Source of the DNA: Geothermobacter ehrlichii
GTDB lineage: Bacteria; Desulfobacterota; Desulfuromonadia; Desulfuromonadales; Geothermobacteraceae
Assembly (NCBI RefSeq): GCF_008124615.1
Contig: NZ_VNIB01000003.1
Span: 62,001 to 126,000, forward strand
Direction of reading: 5' to 3'
Length of the DNA stretch: 64,000 bases
Shown here: piece by piece, positions 34,556-43,097 of the stretch
Position numbering within the stretch: position 1 is the first letter of the stretch
Layout of the letters: every line of letters begins with the position of its first letter
The notes under the pieces: model-generated
Database searches by the model: none
Told to the model about the DNA's origin: nothing
What the model saw: only the letters and a program-made list of their open reading frames with translations
Translations under genes and position numbers: made by a program

Positions 34556-35071
34556 ATGGCCTTGTTGAAAATCCACAGACATCCGGACCCGGTGCTGAAA
34601 CAGGTGGCCGAGCCGGTGACCGAATTCGACGCCGGGCTGAAGCAGCTGGCCGAGGACATGCTTGAAACCATGTACGCCGCGCCTGGAGTCGGTCTGGCCG
34701 CGCCCCAGGTCGGGGTGTCGCGCCGTCTCATCGTTCTCGACTGCGGCCCGAAGGAGGAACGCCAGCCGATCGTGGCCGTCAATCCGGAAATCCTTTCCGG
34801 CGAAGGTTCCTGCTGCGAGGAGGAGGGCTGCCTGTCGGTCCCCGGCTACTATGCCAGGGTCGAGCGTCAGGCCCGGGTGAGGGTCCGCTTTCAGGACCTC
34901 GACGGTAAAAGCCGGGAGATGGACGCCGACGGGCTGCTGGCCATCTGCTTTCAGCACGAGATTGATCATCTCGACGGCATTCTCTTCGTCGATCATCTCT
35001 CACCGCTGAAGAAAAGCCTTTTTCGCAAGAAGTACCAGAAAATTCTCGAGCAACTGGAGGAACAGCTCTGA
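34556..35071 (+). CDS. def: peptide deformylase
   Basis: This 171-aa metalloenzyme removes the formyl group from nascent N-terminal methionine. All three motifs are intact: GVGLAAPQVGV, EEGCLSVPGYYA and QHEIDHLDGILF (HEIDH, metal ligands). The ATG at 34556 has GGGAG 7 nt upstream. A small hairpin, ACGGGCCG/CGGCCCGT (34522-34542), lies just before this Shine-Dalgarno. The stop overlaps the fmt start, the usual def-fmt pair. Confidence 0.96.
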   Translation: MALLKIHRHPDPVLKQVAEPVTEFDAGLKQLAEDMLETMYAAPGVGLAAPQVGVSRRLIVLDCGPKEERQPIVAVNPEILSGEGSCCEEEGCLSVPGYYARVERQARVRVRFQDLDGKSREMDADGLLAICFQHEIDHLDGILFVDHLSPLKKSLFRKKYQKILEQLEEQL

Positions 35072-36030
35072 TGCAGCCGGCCGATCTGCGCACCGTTTTC
35101 ATGGGGACCCCCGACTTCGCCTGCCCGACCCTCCAAGGCCTGCTCGCCGCCGGCTGCAACCTGGTCGGTGTCTTCACCCAGCCCGACCGTCCGAGCGGGC
35201 GCGGCCGCAGGCTGACCCCGCCACCGGTCAAGCTTCTGGCCGAAAAGCATGGTATTGAGGTCTTTCAGCCGGAGCGACTGCGGCGTCCGGAAGCGGTCGG
35301 GCAGCTGCAAAAGCTGCGTCCCGATCTGGTGGTGGTGGTCGCCTACGGCCAGATCCTGCCGAAATCGGTGCTGGAGATTCCCCGCTACGGCTGCATCAAC
35401 GTTCATGCTTCGTTGCTGCCGAAATACCGCGGTGCCGCTCCCATCAACAAGGCGATCATCGATGGCGAGTCCGTCACCGGGGTCACCACCATGTTCATGG
35501 ACGAGGGGCTCGACACTGGCGACATGCTGGTGAAGATGAGCCTCGAGATCGGACCGGACGAAACCGCCGGGCAGCTGCACGACCGGCTGGCGCAGCTCGG
35601 GCGCGCGGCGATGGAAGAGACTCTGAAGCGGCTCTGCGCCGGCACCCTCGAGCGGATTCCGCAGAACGATGCCGAAAGCTGCTACGCACCCATGCTGAAG
35701 AAGGAGGACGGCGAAATCGACTGGCGGCAGCCCGCCGCCCGGCTGCACAACCTGGTGCGGGGGCTCGACCCCTGGCCTTCGGCCTATACCTGGCTCGACG
35801 GGGCGCTGCTCAAGCTGGCCGCCACTTCGGTGGAGGAGGCGGATGGCGAACCGGGGACCCTGCTGGCCGCCGAAAACGACGGGCTGGTGATCGCCTGCGG
35901 CGAAGGCGCGCTGCGGGTGCGGCAGCTGCAGCTGGCCGGCAAGCGGCGCATGCCGGCGGCCGATTTTCTCCGCGGCTGCCCGCTGACGCCGGGAATCCGT
36001 TTCGGCCGGAACCGGACAACGGATGACTGA
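35071..36030 (+). CDS. fmt: methionyl-tRNA formyltransferase
   Basis: This 319-aa enzyme formylates initiator Met-tRNA. It starts LRTVFMGTPDFACPTLQGLL, contains DLVVVVAYGQILPKSVLEIP and the catalytic INVHASLLPKYRGAAPINKAI (Asn, His and the distal Asp of MFMDEGLDTGDML). The C-terminal OB-like domain follows KKEDGEIDW. It overlaps def by one base and the DUF116 gene by 8 nt. Confidence 0.96.
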   Translation: MQPADLRTVFMGTPDFACPTLQGLLAAGCNLVGVFTQPDRPSGRGRRLTPPPVKLLAEKHGIEVFQPERLRRPEAVGQLQKLRPDLVVVVAYGQILPKSVLEIPRYGCINVHASLLPKYRGAAPINKAIIDGESVTGVTTMFMDEGLDTGDMLVKMSLEIGPDETAGQLHDRLAQLGRAAMEETLKRLCAGTLERIPQNDAESCYAPMLKKEDGEIDWRQPAARLHNLVRGLDPWPSAYTWLDGALLKLAATSVEEADGEPGTLLAAENDGLVIACGEGALRVRQLQLAGKRRMPAADFLRGCPLTPGIRFGRNRTTDD

Positions 36031-36790
36031 GGCAGACTTCAAACCGCGCAAGCGGCTCTTCATCCTGCTCATGGGCGGAGCCAGCCTGCTGGTGCTGGTG
36101 CTGGCCTTTCTGCTCTGGTATGTGCCGTCGGTGGGGCTGGCCAATATCCACCCCCTGCTGCCGACCCTTTTCGGCGGTCTGCTGGCGCTGGTTTCCCTGC
36201 TGGTGCTGGGAGGCCTCGGCCTGCTGGTGCTGACTCTGCTGACCGGCCGCGATCTCTTCTTTTCCGAACGGCTGCGCAAGATCGTCATCCGCTACATGTT
36301 TCCGGCGATCATCAATCTCGGCAAGCTGCTCGGCATCGACCGGGACACCCTGCAGCAGTCGTTCATCGCCCTGAACAACCAGCTGGTGCGGGCCAAGAAG
36401 CTGCGGGTACCGCCGCAAAAGGCGCTGATCCTGCTGCCGCACTGCATTCAGCTTTTCGACTGCGGCATCAAGATCACCGGCGACATCGGCAAGTGTGTTC
36501 GCTGCGGGCGCTGCGACATCAGCGGCCTGGCGGAGGTGGCGCAGCAGCGGGGGATCGATATCGCCGTCGCCACCGGCGGCACTCTGGCGCGCAAGATCAT
36601 CGTCGACAAGCGCCCGACCTTCATCCTGGCGGTGGCCTGCGAACGCGACCTGACCTCCGGCATCCGCGATTCCTATCCCTTGCCGGTCATCGGCGTGCTC
36701 AACCACCGTCCCAACGGTCCCTGCTTCAACACCCACATCGTGCTCGACGAGGTGCGGCAGGTGCTGGACGAGCATGTTCTGCCGGCATGA
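36023..36790 (+). CDS. DUF116 domain membrane protein
   Basis: This 255-aa protein has two N-terminal membrane helices (about residues 12-34 and 45-72). A cytoplasmic DUF116 domain follows with conserved cysteines: LLPHCIQLFDCGIK, GKCVRCGRCDISGL and LAVACERDLTSGI. The CxxCxxC cluster suggests an iron-sulfur or zinc site. DUF116 genes often follow fmt in deltaproteobacteria and clostridia, as here, but their function is unknown. The start overlaps fmt. Confidence 0.85.
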   Translation: MTEADFKPRKRLFILLMGGASLLVLVLAFLLWYVPSVGLANIHPLLPTLFGGLLALVSLLVLGGLGLLVLTLLTGRDLFFSERLRKIVIRYMFPAIINLGKLLGIDRDTLQQSFIALNNQLVRAKKLRVPPQKALILLPHCIQLFDCGIKITGDIGKCVRCGRCDISGLAEVAQQRGIDIAVATGGTLARKIIVDKRPTFILAVACERDLTSGIRDSYPLPVIGVLNHRPNGPCFNTHIVLDEVRQVLDEHVLPA

Positions 36791-36870
36791 TCTTGATTTT
36801 CGGCGCAGCAAACCCTATCTTTTTTCTGCCACTGCATTCCAATCCGAAAAAAACGACGAGGTGAACCCTG

Positions 36871-37704
36871 ATGAATACACTGAAGACCGTCCTGCTGATG
36901 ACCCTGATGACCCTGCTGCTGGTCGCCCTCGGCGGCGCCATCGGCGGTCAGGGCGGCGCCACCTTCGCCCTGGTCATGGCCGGCGTAATGAATTTCGGCA
37001 GCTACTGGTTCTCCGACCGGATCGTCATTGCCATGTATCGCGGCCAGGAGGTGCACAGCGGCCCGCTGTACGAGGTGGTTGCCGAACTCTGCCAGCGCAA
37101 CGGGTTGCCGATGCCGCGGGTCTACATCCTGCCGCAGTCGACCCCCAACGCCTTCGCCACCGGCCGCAATCCCGAACATGCCGTGGTGGCGGCCACCGAG
37201 GGCATCCTGCAGATTCTCTCCCGCGACGAGCTGATGGGCGTGATGGCGCACGAACTGGCGCATGTGCAGAATCGCGACATCCTCATCGGCTCCATCGCCG
37301 CCACCATTGCCGGCGCCATCTCCTGGCTGGCGCACATGGCCCAGTGGGCGCTGATCTTCGGCGGCGGCCGCGACGACGAGGACAGCAATCCCCTGGCGAT
37401 CATCGGCATGATGATTCTGGCGCCCATCGCCGCCATGCTGGTGCAGATGGCCATTTCCCGTTCGCGGGAATACCAGGCCGACGCCACCGGTGCGCAGTAC
37501 TGCGGCAATCCCCTGAGTCTGGCCAACGCCCTGCGCAAGCTGGAGGCCGCCAACCGGCGTCTGCCCATGCCCCAGGTCAACGAGGCGACGGCGCACATGT
37601 TCATCGTCAATCCCCTCAAGGGAAATGGTATCGCCACCCTCTTTTCCACCCATCCGCCGATGGAGGAGCGCATCCGCCGCCTGGAGAGCATGGTTCTCGG
37701 CTGA
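36871..37704 (+). CDS. htpX: membrane zinc metalloprotease HtpX
   Basis: This 277-aa protease has two N-terminal helices ([35 protein letters not shown]). The catalytic [13 protein letters not shown] motif (HExxH) is near residue 126. Two further helices follow, then [14 protein letters not shown], which supplies the third zinc ligand. It degrades misfolded membrane proteins. GAGGTG precedes the ATG. Confidence 0.95.
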   Translation: MNTLKTVLLMTLMTLLLVALGGAIGGQGGATFALVMAGVMNFGSYWFSDRIVIAMYRGQEVHSGPLYEVVAELCQRNGLPMPRVYILPQSTPNAFATGRNPEHAVVAATEGILQILSRDELMGVMAHELAHVQNRDILIGSIAATIAGAISWLAHMAQWALIFGGGRDDEDSNPLAIIGMMILAPIAAMLVQMAISRSREYQADATGAQYCGNPLSLANALRKLEAANRRLPMPQVNEATAHMFIVNPLKGNGIATLFSTHPPMEERIRRLESMVLG

Positions 37705-37765
37705 GGGGCCTTCGGCACCGGATTCGCCGTTTTTCGACCCGTTTTTCTTGCAAAGGCTTCGCGCC

Positions 37766-39115
37766 ATGTCCCGACCCGAAACCGACCCGCGCCACCTGGC
37801 CCTGGAGATCCTGCTGCGGGTCGAGCGGGGGGGCTATGCCGACCTGACGCTCGACGAAATCCTGCGCCGCCATCCGCACATCGATCCGCGCGACCGCGGG
37901 CTGCTGACCGAACTGGTCTACGGCGTTTTGCGGCGGCGGGGACGGCTCGACTACGTTCTCGCCCGGCAGTGCCGGAAGCCGCTGGCCAGGCTTGAAGAGA
38001 AGGTGCTGCAGATCCTGCGGATCGGCGTCTACCAGCTCCTTGAGCTGAAGCGGATTCCGGATGCCGCCGCGGTCAACACCAGCGTCAACCTGGCCAAACG
38101 ACTCGGCCTGCAGCGGGCCGCCGGCTTCATCAACGGGGTGTTGCGCGGTCTGTTGCGCACCCAGCCCGAACTGCAGTGGCCCGATCCAGGGGCGCAGCAC
38201 CTCTCCTTTCTGGTCCATGCCTGTTCGCTTCCGGAGTGGCTGGCCCGAAGCTGGCTGGACGCCCATGGTTTCGACACCGCCCGCCGGCTGGCCGAAGCCC
38301 AGCTGCAGCCGGCGCCGCTGAGTGTTCGCTGCAACACCCTGGTGCAGTCGCCGGAGGCGTTCGGCCAGCTGGCATCTTCACTTGGGCTGTCCTGGTCGCG
38401 ATGCCGGTTCGCTTCGGAAGGGTTTCAGTTCGAGAGCCGGCGTGCTTTCGAACTGCTGCCCGCCGGCAGTTTTCAGCCGCAGGACGAAGCGAGCATGCTG
38501 GTGGCGCACCTGCTGCAGCCCGAACCGGGTGAGACGCTGCTCGACGCCTGCGCCGCGCCGGGCGGCAAGACCACGCACCTGGCCGCCCTCGGCGGCAACC
38601 GGCTCGAGATCCACGCCCTCGACCTGCATCCGGCGCGGGTCGAGCTGATCCGGCGGGGAGCCGAACGCCTGGGCTGTCGGGGGATTCGGGCCCGGGTCTG
38701 GGACATGACCCGGAAACCGGACTGGCTCGCAAGCGGCAGCCTGGATGCGGTGCTGGTCGATGCGCCCTGTACCGGACTGGGGGTGCTGCGCCGCAATCCG
38801 GAGATCCGCTGGCGGCGCCGGGCCGGAGATCCGGCGCGGATGGCCGAGCTGCAAAGGATTCTTCTCGACCGGGCCGCCGAGCTGGTCCGTCCCGGCGGCC
38901 GCCTGCTCTATTCAGTCTGCACCACCACTCCGGAAGAGACGGTGCAGGTGGTTGACCGGTTTGCCGCGGCGCACCCGGACTTCGTTCTCGAGGATCTTCG
39001 GCCGCTCTTTCCCGACTGGGCGTCCCTGTTCGACCAGCAAGGCCGTCTGGCGACCTGGCCCGGCCACCCGGAGCTGGACGGTTTCTTCGCCGCCCGTTTC
39101 CGGCGCATACCCTGA
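37766..39115 (+). CDS. rsmB: 16S rRNA (cytosine-967-C5)-methyltransferase
   Basis: This 449-aa enzyme has an N-terminal NusB-like RNA-binding domain (RHLALEILLRVERGGYADLT; RDRGLLTELVYGVLRRRGRL). The catalytic Rossmann domain has the SAM site LDACAAPGGKTTHLAAL. Both cysteines of the m5C mechanism are seen in LVDAPCTGLGVLRRNPEIRW and LLYSVCTTTPEET. The ATG at 37766 is preferred over upstream in-frame codons because homology begins there; the Shine-Dalgarno is modest. Confidence 0.94.
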   Translation: MSRPETDPRHLALEILLRVERGGYADLTLDEILRRHPHIDPRDRGLLTELVYGVLRRRGRLDYVLARQCRKPLARLEEKVLQILRIGVYQLLELKRIPDAAAVNTSVNLAKRLGLQRAAGFINGVLRGLLRTQPELQWPDPGAQHLSFLVHACSLPEWLARSWLDAHGFDTARRLAEAQLQPAPLSVRCNTLVQSPEAFGQLASSLGLSWSRCRFASEGFQFESRRAFELLPAGSFQPQDEASMLVAHLLQPEPGETLLDACAAPGGKTTHLAALGGNRLEIHALDLHPARVELIRRGAERLGCRGIRARVWDMTRKPDWLASGSLDAVLVDAPCTGLGVLRRNPEIRWRRRAGDPARMAELQRILLDRAAELVRPGGRLLYSVCTTTPEETVQVVDRFAAAHPDFVLEDLRPLFPDWASLFDQQGRLATWPGHPELDGFFAARFRRIP

Positions 39116-39201
39116 TGCCTGTTTCGGGCCGCCGGATTCAGGTTCAATTCCCGGCCCGGTCATGATACATAGAAGAAGCATTCCCTCCCAGGAGCCAGTC
39201 A

Positions 39202-39864
39202 ATGATCAAGATCGCCCCTTCGATTCTTTCCGCCGATTTCGGCCGCCTGGCCGAAGAGGTCAAAGCCGTCGACGCCGCCGGCGCCGACTATATTCACGTT
39301 GACGTCATGGACGGCCATTTCGTCCCCAACATTACCATCGGCCCGCTGGTGGTCGAGGCGGTGCGGCGGGCGACGGACAGGCCCCTCGACGTACACCTGA
39401 TGATCGAACGGCCCGATCTCTACATTCCCGAGTTCGCCGGTGCCGGCGCCGATATCATTACCGTGCATCAGGAGGCGGTGCCGCATCTGCACCGCACGGT
39501 GCAGATGATTCGCAGTCTGGGAAAGAGAGCTGGCGTCTCCATCAACCCGGCGACGCCCGTCGCCAGCCTCGAGGTGATTTTGGAAGAGATCGACCTGGTT
39601 CTGGTGATGTCGGTCAATCCCGGTTTCGGCGGCCAGGCCTTTATCGACAGTGCGCTGGAGAAGATCCGCCAGTTGCGCGAGATCATCGACCGGCGCGGTC
39701 TGACGGTGGAGATCGAGGTCGACGGCGGAGTCAAGCCGGACAACTGCCGGCGGGTGGCCGCTGCCGGCGCCGACGTGCTGGTGGCGGGAAGTGCCGTGTT
39801 CGGGGCAGCAGACTACCGGGCGACGATCGCGGCCATGAAGGAGAAGGCGGCCGGCGCGCGGTAA
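39202..39864 (+). CDS. rpe: ribulose-phosphate 3-epimerase
   Basis: This 220-aa TIM barrel has the family motifs [37 protein letters not shown] (metal His and Asp), [16 protein letters not shown] and [10 protein letters not shown]. It interconverts ribulose-5-P and xylulose-5-P. It is probably co-transcribed with rsmB, whose stop is 86 bp upstream. It converges with the glutaredoxin gene (6 bp between stops). Confidence 0.97.
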   Translation: MIKIAPSILSADFGRLAEEVKAVDAAGADYIHVDVMDGHFVPNITIGPLVVEAVRRATDRPLDVHLMIERPDLYIPEFAGAGADIITVHQEAVPHLHRTVQMIRSLGKRAGVSINPATPVASLEVILEEIDLVLVMSVNPGFGGQAFIDSALEKIRQLREIIDRRGLTVEIEVDGGVKPDNCRRVAAAGADVLVAGSAVFGAADYRATIAAMKEKAAGAR

Positions 39865-39870
39865 CCGGGG

Positions 39871-40137
39871 TCAGTTTGTGCGATAGCGGTCGAGCAGGGG
39901 ATCGAGTTCGCCACGCTCGTCGAGGGCGAACAGTTCGTCGCAGCCGCCGATCAGCCGGCCGTCGATGAAGATCTCCGGAACGGTCGTTCGGCCCGAACGC
40001 TGCCGCATCTCGGCTTCACGGTCCGGATCGTCGGTGACGTCGTATTCGATGAAGGGTACTCCCTTGATGCGGAGCAGCTCCATGGCCCGGAGGCAATAGG
40101 GGCAGTAGTTCTTGGTGTAGATTTCGATACCGTTCAT
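39871..40137 (-). CDS. grxC: glutaredoxin 3-like protein
   Basis: The 88-aa protein has the dithiol active site KNYCPYCLRAMELL (CPYC), the TVPEIFIDGRLIGGCDEL glutathione-binding region and a length typical of GrxC. It reduces disulfides in the cytoplasm. GGGAG precedes the ATG. Confidence 0.93.
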   Translation of the reverse strand: MNGIEIYTKNYCPYCLRAMELLRIKGVPFIEYDVTDDPDREAEMRQRSGRTTVPEIFIDGRLIGGCDELFALDERGELDPLLDRYRTN

Positions 40138-40453
40138 CCGTGCAAGGCTCCCGATTCGTGGATGTTTGTGGATGACATTCAATGGGCAGATTGCCGACAA
40201 AAAGGCTGATTTATCGAGGGGCCGGACGCGGGAGGCGGAATTTCGGGGCAAAAGAGGTAAGTTCAGCCTGGATGCCAGGTGCCGGGGAAAGAGGACAGCG
40301 CCGCGGGCCCCCTGTCTGCTGTCTGGACATGACCTGAATCCACGAGCGTGGCCCCGCCGGGCAACAGCCGCTTTTCACCCGGCGCACTGCCGGCTGGATT
40401 CAGTTACGAGAATTGATTTTACTCGGGATGAAACGACTTGCAAGGGGGAAAAG
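40138..40453. other. intergenic region with a GTGCCGGG repeat copy
   Basis: About 315 bp with no supported gene. TGCCAGGTGCCGGGGAAAG at 40273-40291 is a second copy of the repeat at 23349. The rest holds divergent promoter space for the glutaredoxin and lipoprotein genes, with no clear boxes. Confidence 0.5.
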
Positions 40454-40885
40454 ATGTATCGATCCACTGTCGCTTTTCTGATGTGCTGTTCCATTCTGCT
40501 GGCGGGATGTGCGGGGCTGGGTGATTTCTCCGGGGCCGGCAAGGGGCAAAGCGCATTCGGGCTGCTCAGCGACGATTTCGTGCAGCGGCTGCGCTGGCAG
40601 GATTATGTCGGTGCCGCCGTCCATCTCACTGAACCGAACCGCCAGGATTTCCTCGATCGCTTCCAAAAGGACCGGGATCTGAAGATCACCGATGTTCGCC
40701 TCGAATCGCTGGTTTTCACCAAGCAGGGGACTCTGGCCGACGGCGAGCTGATTGTCGAATATTACCGGCTGCCCTCCCTGACGGTGAAGACTGCCCGTTT
40801 TCCCGTCCGCTGGCGTTTCTACGGCCCTGACGATCCGACGCCGGTCGGCTGGAAAATCACTCTGTTAAGTCCGCATCTCCCCTAG
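40454..40885 (+). CDS. small lipoprotein of unknown function
   Basis: This 143-aa protein has a lipoprotein signal, MYRSTVAFLMCCSILLAGC, with lipidation at the cysteine of LLAGC. The mature domain (AFGLLSDDFVQRLRWQDYVG, DRDLKITDVRLESLVF, ARFPVRWRFYGPDDPTPVGW) looks like a small NTF2- or DUF4878-like fold, but I cannot name the family. AGGGGGAAAAG precedes the ATG. Envelope-attached, role unknown. Confidence 0.7.
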   Translation: MYRSTVAFLMCCSILLAGCAGLGDFSGAGKGQSAFGLLSDDFVQRLRWQDYVGAAVHLTEPNRQDFLDRFQKDRDLKITDVRLESLVFTKQGTLADGELIVEYYRLPSLTVKTARFPVRWRFYGPDDPTPVGWKITLLSPHLP

Positions 40886-40895
40886 TGTTCCGCCG

Positions 40896-40965
40896 GTATA
40901 CAAGGCCCAAAAATAGCTTGATTTGGGTTTCGACCCTGTGGTAATTAACTGCATACTGTATACAG
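40896..40965 (+). promoter_or_regulatory. sfr promoter flanked by two GTATAC sites
   Basis: TTGATT (40918-40923), an 18-bp spacer and TAATTA (40942-40947) make a candidate promoter. The perfect palindrome CTGTATACAG (40956-40965) lies about at the start site, and GTATAC recurs upstream at 40896-40901. The centres are about 62 bp apart, as for a looping or co-operative repressor. Confidence 0.5.
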
Positions 40966-41069
40966 AATCAGGGGAAGGCGGCAGTAGTGACTGCAGGCTC
41001 TTTCCCTTTTTTCAGGCAGTTTGACGCTCCCTGCCCGGCGGGGGTGCGGTTGACATCCGGAGGTAGATT

Positions 41070-43025
41070 TTGTCTCAGGTCGTTTTTTCCAGCTGGGGAA
41101 GGCAGATAGTCGACAACCGGCAGGGTGGCGAGGCGGATGCCGCTTCGCTGAAACTCAAGCTGCCGGAAAACTATCTCGACGAAGGTCCGGTCAGCGCGTT
41201 CATGGGCTGGGATGGCCTGGTGGTCTTCGACCGCGATGTCGATGTTGTCGCCATGGCCGCCGAGTACATGAAGCGGGTGCAGGAAAAATACTGCTGCGCC
41301 AAGTGCACGCCCGGCAAGAAGGGGACCCGCGTTCTGCAGGACACCCTGGCCCGCATCGTTTCCGGGCATGGTGAAGAGGCCGATCTGGCGATCATCGAGT
41401 CGCTGGCCGACCTGCTGCAGAACTGCAAGTGCACCCTCTGCATGACGGCGGTGACGCCGGTGCTCGACACGGTAAAGTATTTTCGCGAGGACTATCTCGC
41501 CTACATCCGTCGCGAGCGCAAGCCGAATCCGGCCAGGGTCTATCACGACAAGCTGACGGCGCCCTGCACCGATCGCTGTCCGGCCCACATCGACATCCCC
41601 TCTTATATCGAGGAGATCAAGAACTACCGCTTCGAGGAATCCCTCGACGTGATCCGCCGCAACATGCCGATCCCGGCGGTCTGCGGCCGCGTCTGTCCGC
41701 ATCCCTGCGAGTCGGCCTGCCGGCGCGCCCTGGTGGATGAGCCGATCAGCATCATGGTGCTCAAGCGGGTTGCTTCCGACCACGAGTGGATGCACCACAA
41801 GCAGCCGCCGATGCAGCCGGCTCCGCCCAAGGACAAGACCGTCTGCGTCGTCGGCGGCGGTCCCGCCGGTATCAGCTGCGCCTACTACCTGGCACTGGAG
41901 GGCTTCAAGGTGACCGTGCTCGACATGCTGCCCGAGCCGGGCGGCACGGTCGCCGTCGGCATCCCCGACTACCGCATGCCGCGTCACCTGCTGCGGCGCG
42001 AATACGAGATCATCCAGAACCTCGGGGTCGAGATCCGCTTCAATACCAAGCTCGGCCGGGATGTCTCGCTGCGCGAGCTGAAAGAGAAGTACGATGCCGT
42101 CTTTCTCGGCGTCGGCGCCTTCAAGTCGAAGCCGATGGGCGTCGAGGGCGAGGACAAGGGCTACGAAGGCTTCTCCGAAGGGGGGATCAACTACCTGCGC
42201 GCGGTGGCGCTCGGCCAGCCGATCAAGACCGGCAAGCGGGTGGTGGTGGTCGGCGGCGGCAACACCGCCATCGACTGCGTGCGGGTCGCCCTGCGCGAGG
42301 GCGCCGAGGAATCGATCCTGGTCTATCGTCGGACCCGCAAGGAGATGCCGGCCGAATACTACGAGGTTGACGACGCCGAGGAGGAAGGTGTCAAGTTCGA
42401 GTTTCTGCGCAACCCGACCCGGCTGGTGGCCGAAAACGGCAAGATCGTCGGCGTCGAGGTGGTAAAGATGGAGCTGGGCGAACCGGACGAGTCGGGACGT
42501 CGCCGGCCGCAGCCGGTGCCCGGCAGCGAATATGTCATTCCCTGCGACATGGTCATTCCGGCCATCGGCCAGGATCCCGATCTCTCGTTCCTGGCCGAGG
42601 ACGATCTCGGCATCGAGACCACCCGCTGGAGCACCATCGTCACCCGCGGCGGCGTGCTGATGACCGACTGCGAGGGCGTTTTCGCCGGCGGTGACTGCGA
42701 AATCGGACCGATGACGGTCGTCGCCGCCGTCGGTCAGGGCCGCCGGGCCGCACGCGCCATGGCCCGTTACCTGGAGACGGGCCGCGCCTACCTTGACGAG
42801 GAGGACGCCATGGAGGACATCGTCAACAATCTCGGTGTCTTCAACAAGGACGAGAATCCGGGGCTGGCCGGTGGCACCCACCGCGAACATCAGCCGAAGA
42901 TTCACGGCGCGGAGCGGGCCAGAACATGGGACGAGATCGAACTTGCCATGCCGGAGAGCCAGGCGGTGCGCGAAGCCGAACGCTGCCTGCGCTGCTACCG
43001 GGTCGGCATGCTGGCCGTCGGCTGA
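41070..43025 (+). CDS. sfrB: NADPH oxidoreductase SfrB-like (NuoF tail plus GltD module)
   Basis: The start is a TTG at 41070 with a strong GGAGGTAG. The 651-aa protein opens with a NuoF C-terminal-like segment (KYCCAKCTPGKKGTRVLQDT, NCKCTLCMTAVTPVLDTVKY) carrying a 4Fe-4S site. A GltD-type module follows: cysteines in CTDRCPAHIDIPSYI and VCGRVCPHPCESACRR, FAD binding in VCVVGGGPAGISCAYYLA and NADPH binding in VVVVGGGNTAIDCVRVAL. It closely fits SfrB of Geobacter, first described as part of a soluble NADPH-dependent Fe(III) reductase and more likely a general NADPH oxidising enzyme. sfrA follows. Confidence 0.88.
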   Translation: MSQVVFSSWGRQIVDNRQGGEADAASLKLKLPENYLDEGPVSAFMGWDGLVVFDRDVDVVAMAAEYMKRVQEKYCCAKCTPGKKGTRVLQDTLARIVSGHGEEADLAIIESLADLLQNCKCTLCMTAVTPVLDTVKYFREDYLAYIRRERKPNPARVYHDKLTAPCTDRCPAHIDIPSYIEEIKNYRFEESLDVIRRNMPIPAVCGRVCPHPCESACRRALVDEPISIMVLKRVASDHEWMHHKQPPMQPAPPKDKTVCVVGGGPAGISCAYYLALEGFKVTVLDMLPEPGGTVAVGIPDYRMPRHLLRREYEIIQNLGVEIRFNTKLGRDVSLRELKEKYDAVFLGVGAFKSKPMGVEGEDKGYEGFSEGGINYLRAVALGQPIKTGKRVVVVGGGNTAIDCVRVALREGAEESILVYRRTRKEMPAEYYEVDDAEEEGVKFEFLRNPTRLVAENGKIVGVEVVKMELGEPDESGRRRPQPVPGSEYVIPCDMVIPAIGQDPDLSFLAEDDLGIETTRWSTIVTRGGVLMTDCEGVFAGGDCEIGPMTVVAAVGQGRRAARAMARYLETGRAYLDEEDAMEDIVNNLGVFNKDENPGLAGGTHREHQPKIHGAERARTWDEIELAMPESQAVREAERCLRCYRVGMLAVG

Positions 43026-43097
43026 GGCGGGCGACGGCGAACCAGCGGTCGGAGATGTTGAGGTTTCCAACCGGTTGACGTGAAGGTGACTGCATCC

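Noticed and set aside
39113-39201. A tRNA-like GGTTCAATTCC string between rsmB and rpe
   Set aside because: No acceptor, D or anticodon stem can be drawn upstream because that sequence is rsmB coding. It is at most part of a small hairpin.
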